A DNA stretch of 64,000 nt from Phaseolus vulgaris (Eukaryota > Streptophyta > Magnoliopsida > Fabales > Fabaceae): positions 12,217,285 to 12,281,284 of the forward strand of contig NC_023750.2 of NCBI RefSeq assembly GCF_000499845.2. The letters run 5' to 3'. Position numbers and translations under genes: made by a program. Within the stretch, counting starts at the first letter, position 1. Each line of letters begins with the position of its first letter. Under the pieces are notes generated by a model that was given only the letters and a program-made list of their open reading frames with translations, made no database searches and had not been told where the DNA came from. Positions 11,832 to 23,543 of the stretch are shown in pieces.

Positions 11832-12690
11832 TGATGTGAGTTGATTTTTAGATGTTTTCATTTATGATGACACTTTTACTTAAGATTGAGATTGTAAGTA
11901 TTAAGGGTGATGACCTAAGAAAGATTCCCACTGGACACGAACTTAACCAAGTGGTTAAGTAAGTGTGAAGGTTCACTTCATAGAGACAAAGATGCAAAAA
12001 CAAGATATAGTGAGGATGAGATGCAATTTGCGGAATTGAAATGGACACAAGGTAAACATCAATGGTGGTCATGGCCCCCCAAATGATGCACCACACTCAT
12101 AATTATGAATGAAACCCAAGAACAACAAATAAGAAAACTAAGAGACAAAAACATAAATGGAATGGAGAAATGGAAGGAAAATGGAATGAGAAAACTTATG
12201 ATGGTGGGTGAGAAATGTCACACCATTTGGAGTGTGATGTGCTCTGAGATGAGTGTGTTGGCCGCCACTTGAGAGCTTCCCAAATCCACTCAAGATAAGA
12301 CCTCAAACCTAAGGAGACATAAGCCTCACTAAGAGCTCACACAATTTGTGCAGAGTTTCTTTACTTCATTCAAATTCAACTTGTAAAATACAATGGGTAG
12401 ACCTCCTATTTATAGGTGAAAGAGCCTTGGAAAACAAACAAGAGGGGTAAGATGGGAAAAAGGAAAAAATGGGCAGCCGTAGGGTTTGACTAAGTCAAAC
12501 CCGCACCCTAGGCTTGTCCTTCTAGGAACTAGGTCAAATTGCCTTCCTAAAGGGCTAGGAACAAGCTAAAATGATACCTACACCCCCTATTACACTAAAG
12601 ACACCTTATTCTAGCCTATCTTTGTTATTTGGACCCCTAAAGTGAGTCCAAATTATTTACAAACATATTTTATTATTTACAAACCATTGG
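11832..12690 (-). mobile_element. LTR copy 2, TATA box retained, right end lost
   Basis: Starts TGATGTGAGTTGATTTTTAG and runs in near-identity with copy 3 (14260-15207) for most of its length. The minus strand has a CTATAAATAGGAGG promoter box near 12405-12420, which copy 3 lacks through deletion. Similarity ends near 12690, so the 5' part of this LTR is missing. Confidence 0.8.
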
Positions 12691-13996
12691 AGCTTCAACA
12701 AGAGTTCCTTCCTATAAGGAGGAGGAATAAACCACGTGTGCATACATGCTTTCAAATCATACAAAGAGACCACAGCTAGCCAATCATGTTCATTATAGTT
12801 TGTTGCCACCATTGGATGACATAGTTTAAAAAACTAAGGAAGCTAACCTAACCTTATACACATTAAAGAGATGTTCAACTTTAGCTTCCCATTCTAAATA
12901 CAAAGGGACATTAGACCCACTAAAACTAGGTAACTTTACAAAATCAAAAGAATGTTATGGTTGTTGTTGGTGTTGATGGTGCCGTTTGTCAAAATTGTGC
13001 ACTCGCCAATCATGTTCTTTGACTCCCATAGTGCATGAAATGTCTAGTTGTTCTTGGCGGCTCCCATCTCCTTTCTTGAGTTTTCCTTGGTTGAGCTTCT
13101 TCTAGTCTTTGCAATCTTTTCGCTAGTTGGCTTATTTCCTCATCTTTGTGGACCATTCGCTTCTTGACCTTCACAAGTTCTCCCAAAAGGTGGGCTTTGT
13201 GATGTGATTGGGGTTTTGAAGATTCACCTAAAGACAAATGACCCATAATGTTTGCACAAGGAATCAAACAATTAGTGAAAAAAGAAGTTAGAATATACTC
13301 TCTCAAGTTTGCATCACTTTTGGTGAAAAGAAATCAAGAGGAGAACACTCAAAGCACTAAAAAAGAATTTTATCCTCTTAAAAAGGTCTATCTTGGTGTT
13401 GAAAATATTCTCAAGTGAAAGAGGAAAAAGCCAATAACACTTGATCTTAAAGAACCACAACAAAATTTAAGAAATTTGAAGAGACAGACAAGAAAAGCTC
13501 AAAACAAGAAAGCTAAACCAAATTTTGAGAAAAGGGATTATGACAAAACTTGTAAAGGAAGACAAGCAAGAAAAAGGCACACAAAAAGACTCTAAGATAC
13601 TTACTAAACTTTTAACAATGAAACTTTCTTTAGAAATTTGTCAAAGCAAAAGGATAAAAATTCCACAATGTTGAAATCAATTTGCCAATCAAGATGAACC
13701 CAAAATTTTGATTTTGCCCTTTGAAAGATTGGAACACAATTTTTTTTTTGTGCAAATTCCCTTGCTCTTCTCTTTTTCTTATACTTGTTCTTGGATTATG
13801 GAAATGAAATGTCCATAGTTTTTTTAGCATGCATATTTTCATATAACTCCAATTATCACAAAAAGTTTGGGATTCAAATTAATTGATCACTTGAAGTCTT
13901 TTGTTTGGAACTTAAATCTACTTCTACTAAAACAAATTTCCAATTACTTATAAACTTTCACAATTAAAAGCAAGTAAGTAGAGGAAAAATTATAAA
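12691..13996 (-). pseudogene. Retroelement gag N-terminal fragment and leader
   Basis: On the minus strand at about 13306-13010 there is a reading frame with SLGESSKPQSHHKAHLL, then a coiled-coil-like KDEEISQLAKRLQRLEEAQ, then RRWEPPRTTRHFMHYGSQ. I recognise this style from the N-terminus of gag proteins of legume LTR elements. It lies downstream of the copy 3 LTR and PBS, as gag should. No capsid, zinc-knuckle or pol sequence follows. 13310-13996 is the AT-rich leader. Confidence 0.6.
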
Positions 13997-14259
13997 GACT
14001 CCTAGAACACTAAAGAACATATTACTTAAGGCAAAGAAGCAAGGTAAAGGACATTCAAAAAGAGAAACAATGCTATTGAATAAGGTAAATGTCGAATCTA
14101 AAAGCAAGAAAGTAAAGGCTAAAATTAAAAGTGCTTGAAAGTAAAGACAAGAAATTAAAGGTGCTTGAATGTAAAGACAAGGAATTAAAGATGCAAGAAA
14201 ATAAAGTTCCAATCAACTCTAACAAGATAAGCTCAAAAACCAAAGCTCTAAATACCACA
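13997..14259 (-). mobile_element. Second leader segment with PBS
   Basis: Near-identical to 11571-11831. The PBS (minus-strand TGGTATTTAGAGCTTTGG) is at 14240-14257, immediately after the LTR end at 14260. Confidence 0.75.
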
Positions 14260-15207
14260 TGATGTGAGTTGATTTTTAGATGTTTTCATTTATGATGACA
14301 CTTTTACTTAAGATTGAGATTGTAAGTATTAAGGGTGATGACCTAAGGAAGATTCCCACTGGACATGAACTTAACCAAGTGGTTAAGTAAGTGTGAAGGT
14401 TTACTTCATAGAGACAAAGATGAAAAACAAGATATAGTGAGGATGAGATGCAATTTGCAGAATTGAAATGGGCACAAGGTAAACATCAATGGTGGTCATG
14501 GCCCCCCAAATGATGCACCACACTCATAACTATGAGTGAAACCCAAGAGCAACAAATAAGAAAACTAAGAGACAAAAACATAAATGGAATGGAGAAATGG
14601 AAGGAAAATGGAATGAGAAAACTTATGATGGTGGGTGAGAAATGTCACACCATTTAGAGTGTGATGTGTTCTGAGATGAGTGTGTTGGCCGCCACTTGAG
14701 AGCTTCCCAAATCCACTCAAGATAAGACCTAAAACCTAAGGAGACATAAGTCTCACTAAGAGCTCACACAATTTGTGCAGAGTTTCTTTACTTCATTCAA
14801 ATTCAACTTGTAAAATACAATGGGTAGCCTCTAGTAAATTGGCAGCCTTAGGGTTTGACTAAGTCAAACCCGCACCCTAGGCTTGTCATTCTAGAAACTA
14901 GGTCAAATTGTCTTCCTAAAGGGTTAAGAACAAGTTAAAATGATACATGCACCCCCTATTATGCTAAAGGCGCCTTATTATAGCCTACATTTGCTAGTTA
15001 GACCCCTAAAGTGAGCCTAAATTATTTACAAACATATTCTATTTGTTTAAAAAGACCAAAAGGAAGAAGTTCTAATATTCGGGTTTATAGCTTCTTCTTT
15101 TGTTGATTCTTTCTCGAGGCTTGATGGGGTCTGACTTTGTATCTTGAGATGACTGACCCTTTTGGGAAGTGCTTGTTGTGTCCTTAGTTATCTGTCAGTT
15201 TGTATCA
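14260..15207 (-). mobile_element. LTR copy 3, complete-looking
   Basis: 948 bases, from TGATGTGAGTTG to ...TTTGTATCA, so TG...CA ends on both strands. The right end (minus-strand start TGATACAAAC) matches the start of the plus-strand copy at 48107, which supports both boundaries. A roughly 70 bp segment holding the TATA box in copy 2 is absent here (junction near 14830). Confidence 0.8.
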
Positions 15208-17060
15208 GCGTAAGTGACACACTTCAGAGTTAGGATAAGAAATGTTTTAAGAATGCGACTATTAGGTAAAACTGCATTCTTAAACAATGTGATTTGATTT
15301 AAGAATGCAGTTATTAGGTAAAACTGTATTCTTAAATAAAGCGCTTTATTTAATAATGCAACTATTAAATAGTTGCATTTAAGTTAATTTTAAAAATATC
15401 ACCTTTTGAATGACTGCGTTTATCATTGTTTTTATATTTTTTAGTAATGATTGTTATTTACCTCATCATAATTCTTATTAGAGTTCTTCGATACACACAA
15501 ATGCCCATGATATAAAATTAAATGCACATGATATAAAATTATAAAATATTCATCTGGCATCTAATTAAGTAATATACTAACTTTATAATTTGTTAAAACA
15601 TTATGATTATCTTTATTCAACTGCATTTTATTTTAATCAAGTATACATAGCTCACTTATCAACATTTTAAATATGAAAGGCAAAATTAAATCAACTTGGT
15701 TATAAAAATATATAAATTTAAACTGAACTATATTTGAAATGAATAATAGCATTATAAGTATAACATAATGTTAAATTGTAGGAGATAAAACCTTTTTATT
15801 TTGTGATTGGCCTTAATCATCAACCACCATATAAGAATATGATATCTCGAGTAGATCTTTTGAGTTCCAATAACGTAAGATACACTTTATTTAGTTTAAT
15901 AATGATAATTTTGGGAAATTGTAATTAAGAAAATAAAAATTAATGGATGTAATATAAATATTAATATATATTAGTTAAGTTAATTAATATACTAATATTT
16001 CAATATATATATATATATATATTAATCAATTAATATTAATATATTATATTATATAGCCTTTATATATTTAATTATATTGTAAAAAATATTTCATATATTG
16101 TTAGGGAGATGAAAGAAAACTGAATAGACTCTACATTGGAACTGCGCGAAGTCATAAATTACATACATAGAATATAGAAAAAAATGATACAAAGTAGTGT
16201 ATGACATTAAATTCTTTGATAACATGAAAAGAAATACATTTACCTCCACATATGAGTATTTTGCCTTGAATGTCAAAACAAAAGTTGAATAAAGCGTTAT
16301 TTCATTTTAAATATTCTGCCCAGTTTATGGGAAAGCAGAAGAGACTGTACTCTATTTCAAATGTAATTTTACATTGGATGTAAAATGTTTGGAAGCAAAT
16401 AAGTTACTATTTACGTGATCCTTTTTCATCCTTAATGAATTTTCAAACATGCACAACTATTATATCTCAACTACGTTATATTATATCATTATCACTACAA
16501 ATTATTTTAATAAAAGTTTATTAGTGCAGTTTAGTAAAACCTCTAATAGGACGCGAGAGGAGAAGTTTTCTAAACCTCTAGTAATACAGAGAGTTAGTAG
16601 AGGTTTGAATTCAAACTCTAGTCTCTCTCCATGAAATTGTCAACAGTATGTTTTACAAGATTAAATTTTTCGAAGTTGTCTATTGGAGATCCTACATCCA
16701 CTATAGATTAGAATATTTCATTATATATAAGTGGTGCAAACTTCACCTTATAAGTCAGTTTTATGGTATTGAGTTAGGCTTAAGTTTACTTCGTAATAGT
16801 CATTTAAAATTTATCCTAACGTGTTGGAGATCCCATGATTAAGATATTTCACTGTATATAAATGGGTGCAAACCTCACCATGTCGTGTTTATGTTGACTT
16901 ATGTTTGTTCATGTTTCCTGCGAGTTTATTTGAGTATGTGTTTGAAGGTTCGGATTCTTCATGGTTGAAGGTTTGGAAACCTGCAAATAAAAGGATTCGC
17001 ACATGCAAGTGGACATTGAGAAAAACGCACAGGATGTAAGGTCTTAGTGGATTCTTAACG
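15208..17060. other. AT-rich spacer with short palindromic repeats
   Basis: At 15240-15345 a phrase of the type TTAAGAATGC...ACTGCATTCTTAAA occurs twice, each with self-complementary ends. 16194-16350 resembles 20330-20490 (see the repeat entry). (AT)n occurs at about 16006-16021. No gene recognised. Confidence 0.5.
16194..16350 (+). repeat. Dispersed repeat, also at 20330-20490
   Basis: Both sites read GTATGRCATTAAATTCTTTG, then GAAAAGAAAT, ATTTACCTCCACA, TCAAAACAAAAG and TTTATGGGAAAGC in the same order. Non-coding, identity unknown. Confidence 0.65.
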
Positions 17061-17061
17061 C

Positions 17062-18062
17062 TCCTGAGCCCCAAGTCCATGGCATGTGGTTGCAGATTCT
17101 GCGAGGAAAACCATTTCCAACGCACACTCTTTCTATCAATTCTGCAGGTTGTTTTTCCTATTCTTGCTTGGGGGAAGAAACTACACTACTACTAAGTTCA
17201 GAAAAGATCTTCTTGCAGGCCTCACTGTTGCTAGTCTCTGTATTCCCCAGGTATACATATCACATGTTATTCTAACTAAACTATAACTTGCAAATGATTT
17301 ATATCTTGGCTTCAAATAACACTACTTCTACTTGTGTGATGTTTCCAATTTTCCACATTTAGCATTGGATATGCAACCTTGGCACCTCTTGATCATCAAT
17401 ATGGGCTTTGTAAATTTCTTTTTTCCTACTTATCATTCATTACCACTTTTTTATATGTTCGATATTTGATTTTGGTTTCTTACTAATATGTAATTTAGAA
17501 ACAAGTGTGGTACCACCACTTGTATATGTTGTGATGGAAACTTCAAGAGAGATAACAATTGGTCTCGTGGCAGTGGTTTCTTTGTTGTTATCCTCAATGA
17601 TGGAGAAATTGTAGATCCTGCTTCTGATCCAGTGGGTTATATAAAGCTAATTCTACTCCTACTCTCATGGCTGGCATCTTTCAGACTTCCTACAGACTCT
17701 TCAGGTGATCAATTAATTTATATCCATAAATCCTCCACATGTTTCTTTCATAATTTTTATAATTAGTATATATAGTAAAAGCAACTAACAAAATGGGTGA
17801 TTGGATTTATTTGTTTATTATTGAGAGTGATTTTTCGTTGGCTTTGACAATTAACATTTTTGAGGGGTTCCTTATGGATTTCCTATCCCATGCTGCAATA
17901 GTTGGATTTGTGACAGGAGCAACCATTGTGATAGGGCTTCAACAGTTGAAGGGGCTCTTCAGAATCACCCATGTTACCACTAAAACTGACATAGTTTTTG
18001 TCATGAAAGTTGTCTAGGAAGCAAGCAGTTCATAATCCTGTAAAATACTTTCCCTGTACCTT
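17062..18062 (+). pseudogene. Sulfate transporter (SULTR2-like) pseudogene, N-terminal part
   Basis: Exon-like pieces in family order: PWHVVADSARKTIS (about 17078); GRNYTTTKFRKDLLAGLT then ASLCIPQ|GT (to 17250); GYATLAPLDHQYGL (about 17367); TSVVPPLVYVVMETSREI and VAVVSLLLSSMMEKL (17500-17610); then, after a frame change, a degraded MAGIFQTS-like stretch; and DFLSHAAIVGFVTGATIVIG plus LQQLKGLF (17877-17970). These are the first transmembrane segments of plant SulP sulfate transporters, closest in wording to group 2. Lesions: a frameshift near 17075, frameshifts near 17615-17660, TAG where a Trp codon is expected after MKVV (18015), and a small insertion after it. The rest of the channel and the STAS domain are absent. 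Confidence 0.85.
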
Positions 18063-20055
18063 TCCTTTTTTTCTTTTCCCTATAAATTGGAGCTGCTGGA
18101 AAATTAAGAATAAAGATCATTTTGGCACACGAGATTCCAATTCAACATTAACTACAGTTATTGTAATAGATAAAAAAAATTTAACAATTTTGGAACAAAC
18201 ATAGGGAGTTATGTCCATGTATTTCAATTTTTCTTATGAATTTTGGAACAAAGTTTAACAACATTGTTACAACAGGCCTTCCAAGCTTGATCGAACTCTG
18301 ACATTTTTTAGTTTTCTTACTTTTAAAAATTGGAGCTTGTATTATCAACCAGGATCAAGAAGCACTTGTACCTTCCATGAATGTTGAATCTGTTAGTTTT
18401 GTGGTAGGTGAGTGTTGAATTGCATAGTGCTTATTCAACAACCCAACTGATAATAATTTGTATTAAAATGATTAAAATCTTCCCACTAGAAATGTCATTC
18501 TGTGTTAATATAATATTCATAATTTTTAGTTGCAATTTTGATCTAGAAGTAGGGGATAAATTAGTCTTCATATATCTAGTTGTAGTATCATGCAAAAGGT
18601 CTGCAAATTATTATGTACTAGAATTGTTCATGTTATTATTGTGACAAAAAGAGATGGGATATCATTGCAGAATTTACACATAATAATTATGTGAACTGAC
18701 ATTAGTCAACTCAGCTTCTTTTCTAGTGTAAAAGAAGATGAAGGAAAAGACATTATTTCACATGAAGATAGGGACATATAGTTGTTACTAAGTACACTTA
18801 AGGTTTTGGTATGACTTCAGCTAATAATAAGGTTTGCTTACTATCTGCTTACTTTGCCAGTTATATTATAAAGCTACAATAGACACTTCATTTAAGAAGC
18901 TTCAAGTTTTCCTCTCTTTTTTTCACTGTTGTTTACCAATGACACCAATTATGTTTTGGCTATATGACTCCCAAACTTCATCTATGAATTCTTTGTTGCT
19001 ACCAATTAAATATTGCCTTATTTTTATTAACATGGGATGAATGCTAGAAACACAATGCAAAGTTTGCATGAATACTGTTAATATACATAATACAATAAAA
19101 TTCATGAGTTTTATCTAACCAGTTTTTGGAAATGATTATTCATACATACATATAATGCATATGTGCTTCTGGAAGTTTACCAATATTAATTTGTGTGTAT
19201 TAAAACAGAGAAGGCACTTGAAGACAACGAGTAGATAAAGAAGGTCACAACATTGTGTGGGCATTTATTTGGAATTGACATTTGACCAACTCTTTGGCCT
19301 ACTTTTGGTATTTCCAAGCGTCTCTGGCTGGAATTGAAGATTTAGAGTGAACTCCAATGCTCATCATTTTGGGGTTTGTCCCCAAAATAGTGGTCTGCCT
19401 CTATCAACAAATATGGTCATCTACCATCTTTTTTTCTCTAGGGTGACTCATTGGATTGTGTTAGAACTCTTAGAATTAAGAAATATGCTACGTGATTTAA
19501 TTGTTGATACCTTCTCTTTTCCTGATCAGAAGAAGCAAGGGAAACCTTCTCAACTTCCAATGCAGAATTTTCTTATTGAGGTTCAATTTCTTGAGTTTCA
19601 TTAACCATGCTGAGAAGTTTTGGTTTTCCTGTTAATTTCTAGTTTTACATAATAGGAATTTACAAATACAAAAATTAATAAACATGATGAAAATGGTTAC
19701 GGTTAATATTACCAATTTCTGGTTTTTCTGGAGTTGATTGCTGCTCATTCTTTTGTGTATTCCTAGTCAAAGATATGTCATTAGATTACAAATTAATTAT
19801 GATTTTTTAACCTATGTGTTTTGACTGAGAATATGCACTTCTGAAATCCTGTATCTTCTATTATTCCATCATATTCTGAGGTAATTTAACTAGTGGTGAT
19901 CAACACAATATGAAAAGCAATAGTATAAAAGCTATAATTATAATAGCAAGGCTAGATTTATTAGGAGATTATAATAGCAACGCTGGATTTATTAGGGAAA
20001 AACAATGCTTAAGGTTTAGGGTTTAGGCTTCAACATTTTTTTCTCTTTTATTTTA
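18063..20055. other. Spacer, no gene recognised
   Basis: AT-rich. The reading frame at about 19347-19604 gives 85 residues with no motif I recognise and no gene structure around it. I saw no further sulfate transporter exons. Confidence 0.45.
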
Positions 20056-20830
20056 ATAATTTTATAATTATGAACTGTGATAATGATTTAGTGTGTAAGG
20101 TGGTTTATGAATGAAAAATGCATGTTAAAAAAATATGTAAAAGAAGGAGTAAAGAGAAAAACTAAAAAAAAAATTGGTATACTCTCAATACAAAATTTTC
20201 ACATGATTCACATTTTAACCAATATTATTATTTAAATTTTAACTTAATTAATTTATTATTGAACTTTTAGGTTTTTCTGACAATTAATAGTCTTTTACAC
20301 TTAATAAACAATAATCCTATAATGGTGAGCAATGTATGGCATTAAATTCTTTGACAACGTTGAAAAGAAATATCATTTACCTCCACAGAAGTATTATGCC
20401 TTCACTATCAAAACAAAAGCTGAATAAGGCAATATTTTATTTAAAATATTCTACACAATTTATGGGAAAGCTGAAGAGATTGTTGTATATTATATCACTA
20501 TATATTTACTTAAATAAATCTCTCTTTATTTTAAAATTTGTAATTACGAACCGTGATAATGATTTAGTGTGTAAGGTGAGTTATATATGAAAAGTGCATG
20601 TTATAAAAAAATATGTAAAAAGAGAAACTAAAAAAGAGAAAATTCAAAATTTGGTAATCAATTTTATAAACTCTCAATATGAATTTTTGCAGACGAATCA
20701 CATTTTAAGCAATATTATTATTTAAATTTAAATTTAAATTTAATTAATTAATTATTGAACTTTTAGGTTTTCCCAACAATTAATAGTAATTTACCCGTAA
20801 TAGACAACAATCCTATTATTAATGGGGAAC
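20056..20830 (+). repeat. Imperfect direct repeat pair, about 270-300 bp each
   Basis: 20056-20325 and 20530-20830 share GTGATAATGATTTAGTGTGT, AATATTATTATTTAAATTT, TTATTGAACTTTTAGGTTTT and CAATTAATAGT in the same order. The sequence between them (20330-20490) matches 16194-16350. This suggests a composite or tandemly duplicated unknown repeat. Confidence 0.65.
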
Positions 20831-20953
20831 AAATGTCCATTCACAAATTCTGGCAATCAAAGATTTTACTATCATATTCATTTCATTTTAAAAAATTAAG
20901 CAAAAGTTGATTTTTAATGAGATAAAGAAAGTTAAATTTAATAGATTAAGTTA

Positions 20954-21498
20954 TGTTCTCATTGGTTGACTTTCTCACCAGTCTCTGGTGACAAGTTCTA
21001 GCTCCGTCTATTTCTTCTTGAATTTGTCCTACGTCTTGTTGTACTAAACGTGACTCGTTGAAATAGAGGGAGTCCTACCTGTTGATCACACTTCGATGAT
21101 CAAGTCAGTAAGAGCTTACTAAAAACAAAGAAGTATTTAGTTTCAATCTCAGAAATAACGTACCTTTACCTGAGGTCCAAGCCCTTTTTTTATAGTTTAT
21201 CTCTTATAACAACTTTCTCTCATGAAAATCTAATCTCAACCGAAAGCATACGTAACAGAAACACATTCTGCTTACGAGCACCTTCACTCAATGTGCTACA
21301 ACAGAAAATAATCTTATCTCTTAATGAGAGCATAAACTAATAACAGAAAAATCCACCTGCCAACTAGGCACTCTCTTAGGCTTCAATAACATGGAACATT
21401 TTGTCTACGAGGGCACTCTAACTCATGGTGCAACGTCATCTTTCATTATGCATGCAACTTAAACACTGTGTGCCCTAAAACACACACTTAGGTTAAAA
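20954..21498 (-). mobile_element. Truncated LTR of the G1 gypsy family
   Basis: The minus strand matches the G1 LTR (43732-44436): GACTTGATCATCGAAGTG near 21093, the segment ending ...GAGAACA at 20954, and GTGTTTTAGGGCAC near 21468. The 5' part is missing because the sequence switches to another LTR at 21499. No PBS follows on the left. Confidence 0.75.
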
Positions 21499-22529
21499 GT
21501 GTTGAATCAAGTGTGTTCAAGCTTTGAAGAATCCAAATTCTTTGAGTTTGATGGAAGGCCTGATGTGCTTGTTGTTGCTGAGGTGTTTTAGAATAGGATC
21601 TGGGGTAGATTATCTGTGTAAATCCACTCTTGATTGAATCCAAAGCTTAAGTATTCTCAAACCTTTTGAATTGAAAGTGTTTTCCAAACTAAGTGAAAAA
21701 CAACTTGTTGTTTTGTCGAAACAATCGATTGTTTAATACTTAGGTGTTTTGAGAAAGGTTGAAAATTGTTTTTGGTGGTTGACTTGTTGTCAAACCAAAA
21801 CAACCGATTGATTGTTTTCAAACCATAACAGAAAACTGTTTTGTGCTTTGACTGAACTTTAAATGATTTTATAACTGAATGAGCTCGTGTTTTAAATGTT
21901 TTGACCAATCTTTTAAAGCTATAAAGAGTTTGTTCAGCTTTTGTAACAAACAAGAACTGAGATTTAATCATAGAAAAACAGATTTGAGTTTTTCACTGAT
22001 TTTGCTTTTGAAGAGTTAAAGATTGCTTTGATCAAGAGAGAGTGGAATATGATTTTCATCTTGTATTGATTTAAGATCATTCGGTAACAAGTGTAATCCT
22101 TCTGTATTTTGTGTAAACTCTGGTGTGATGGGCCAAGAAGTGTTGTGTGCTCTTGAGGTTGTCAAGATCAACATTCTTGGTGGTGTATGTGTTGAGCCAA
22201 AGGAAGTGTGTGTCTTGAGGGGATCAAAGTCACTTCTTTGATGGTGTGTGTAAGTAATCTAGGTTTGATTGCTTAGTGGATTCCCCCAGTGGTTTCTAGG
22301 AAGACTGGATGTAGCTCTTGGTTTAAGAGTGAACCAGTATAAACTGTGTGTGCAATCTCTCTATCCCTTAAACTCTTTAATTTCAGTTTGTATATTTTAA
22401 CTGGTATAAACAACCGATTGTTTCTGTGAAACAACTAATTGTTTTTCTGGTGCTGTGCTAAATTGCTTTGTGTTTTTGGCAAACTAAGTTCTGAAATCAA
22501 GTTTTCTTTAAGGAATTTCATTCTAAACT
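21499..22529 (+). mobile_element. Solo LTR, SIRE/Maximus-like copia type
   Basis: Starts TGTTGAATCAAGTGTGTTC and contains repeated ACAATCGATTGTTT and ACAACCGATTG motifs (about 21719, 21800, 22410). These are a hallmark I associate with long LTRs of legume SIRE/Maximus copia elements. Length is about 1 kb. There is no internal domain beside it. The exact right end is uncertain, near TTTCATTC at 22516-22523. Confidence 0.6.
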
Positions 22530-22703
22530 AAATTGCTTTGTGTTTTTGGCGAACGGTAGGGCCTGCTCGATCAATAACTCGTTCAACCCTTCCAGAATGA
22601 CACCCGCTCTACTGCCTTGTTGGTTAGAGGACCCATCTACAGAGAACACCCATCGGAAGTTGGATTCTTCTTGATGTGCATCTGCCAAGGAGAGCTCTAC
22701 CAT
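22518..22703 (-). pseudogene. Gypsy RNase H fragment
   Basis: The minus strand encodes FRWVFSVDGSSNQQGSRAGV and ILEGLNELLIEQALPFA. This matches the plant RNase H-like (RVT_3) segment seen in G1 (about 47645) and G2 (about 50630). It is an isolated fragment of about 60 codons. Its left edge abuts a phrase (AAATTGCTTTGTGTTTTTGGC) that also occurs at about 22460, so a duplication may mark the junction. Confidence 0.75.
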
Positions 22704-23543
22704 GAAATCAGCATAAACTTAGCCTTTGATAGGCCTTTGAACTTAAACCTAAAAACTATGTAACATACTTTGATAAAAGATGTAGTGTTGCTTTTTCAAT
22801 TGTAAAAAATAAGGCAAATATCTTCTCTCAATGTGGTTGAAGATACTATAGAGCCATTTGTAACAAAAACATTAGTAGAAATTATAGGGTGATACGATAA
22901 AGCCATTTGTAATAAAAACATTAGTAGAAATTATAGGGTAAAACCTAAAAAAGCGATTGCTTTTTGAGAGGAGAAACTAGAAAAAGAAAAAGAAAACTAA
23001 AAGAGTGATTGCTTCGAGAGAAGAAATCAGAAAAAGAATAAATGCAGAGAGAGTGGAGAGAGAAAATGATAAGATGAGAACTGCGTGACCGTGTGAGAGA
23101 AATGAGAACGATAAAATAATTTAATTATTGAAATATATAATACTTATTTTTAGTGTAAAATAATTTCATACGATTATCTAATTCCAAATCATTACATTCA
23201 GTAAGTTGTTGATTTATATAGTAATTATTTTATAAATTATATGAACAATAATTTGTGATAGAATTATAATTTACCAATACAAAATGATTATATTTTAAAT
23301 TATTTCATTAAATGTTTAAAACAGTTAACGAAATATAAGATTTACGAAACTATTGTGACATTTTTGTAAGAATTTCAATTAACAGATTAAATTGTGAATA
23401 CAATATAGCATAAAAAAAGAATCACCAGAAAGTGTCTTCGTATCACCGTTTCTTGAATCTGTACTGGTAAAGTAAAACAGACTCAAACTCTCTACTGTGA
23501 ATAAAGATCCCTTGTTCGCACCAATCTCTCTCTCAGCGCCGCC
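22704..23543 (+). promoter_or_regulatory. Upstream region of the Abraxas-like gene
   Basis: Contains a tandem repeat of about 52 bp (22856-22960; GCCATTTGTAAYAAAAACAT twice) and a second pair of AAGAGTGATTGCTT-like phrases (22960-23035). The sequence is AT-rich from 23110. ATATAGCATAAAAAAAG near 23402 is the only TATA-like candidate. No other gene seen. Confidence 0.35.

Noticed and set aside
19347..19604. 85-codon frame as a small gene
   Set aside because: No motif, no exon structure, ordinary length for chance in this spacer.
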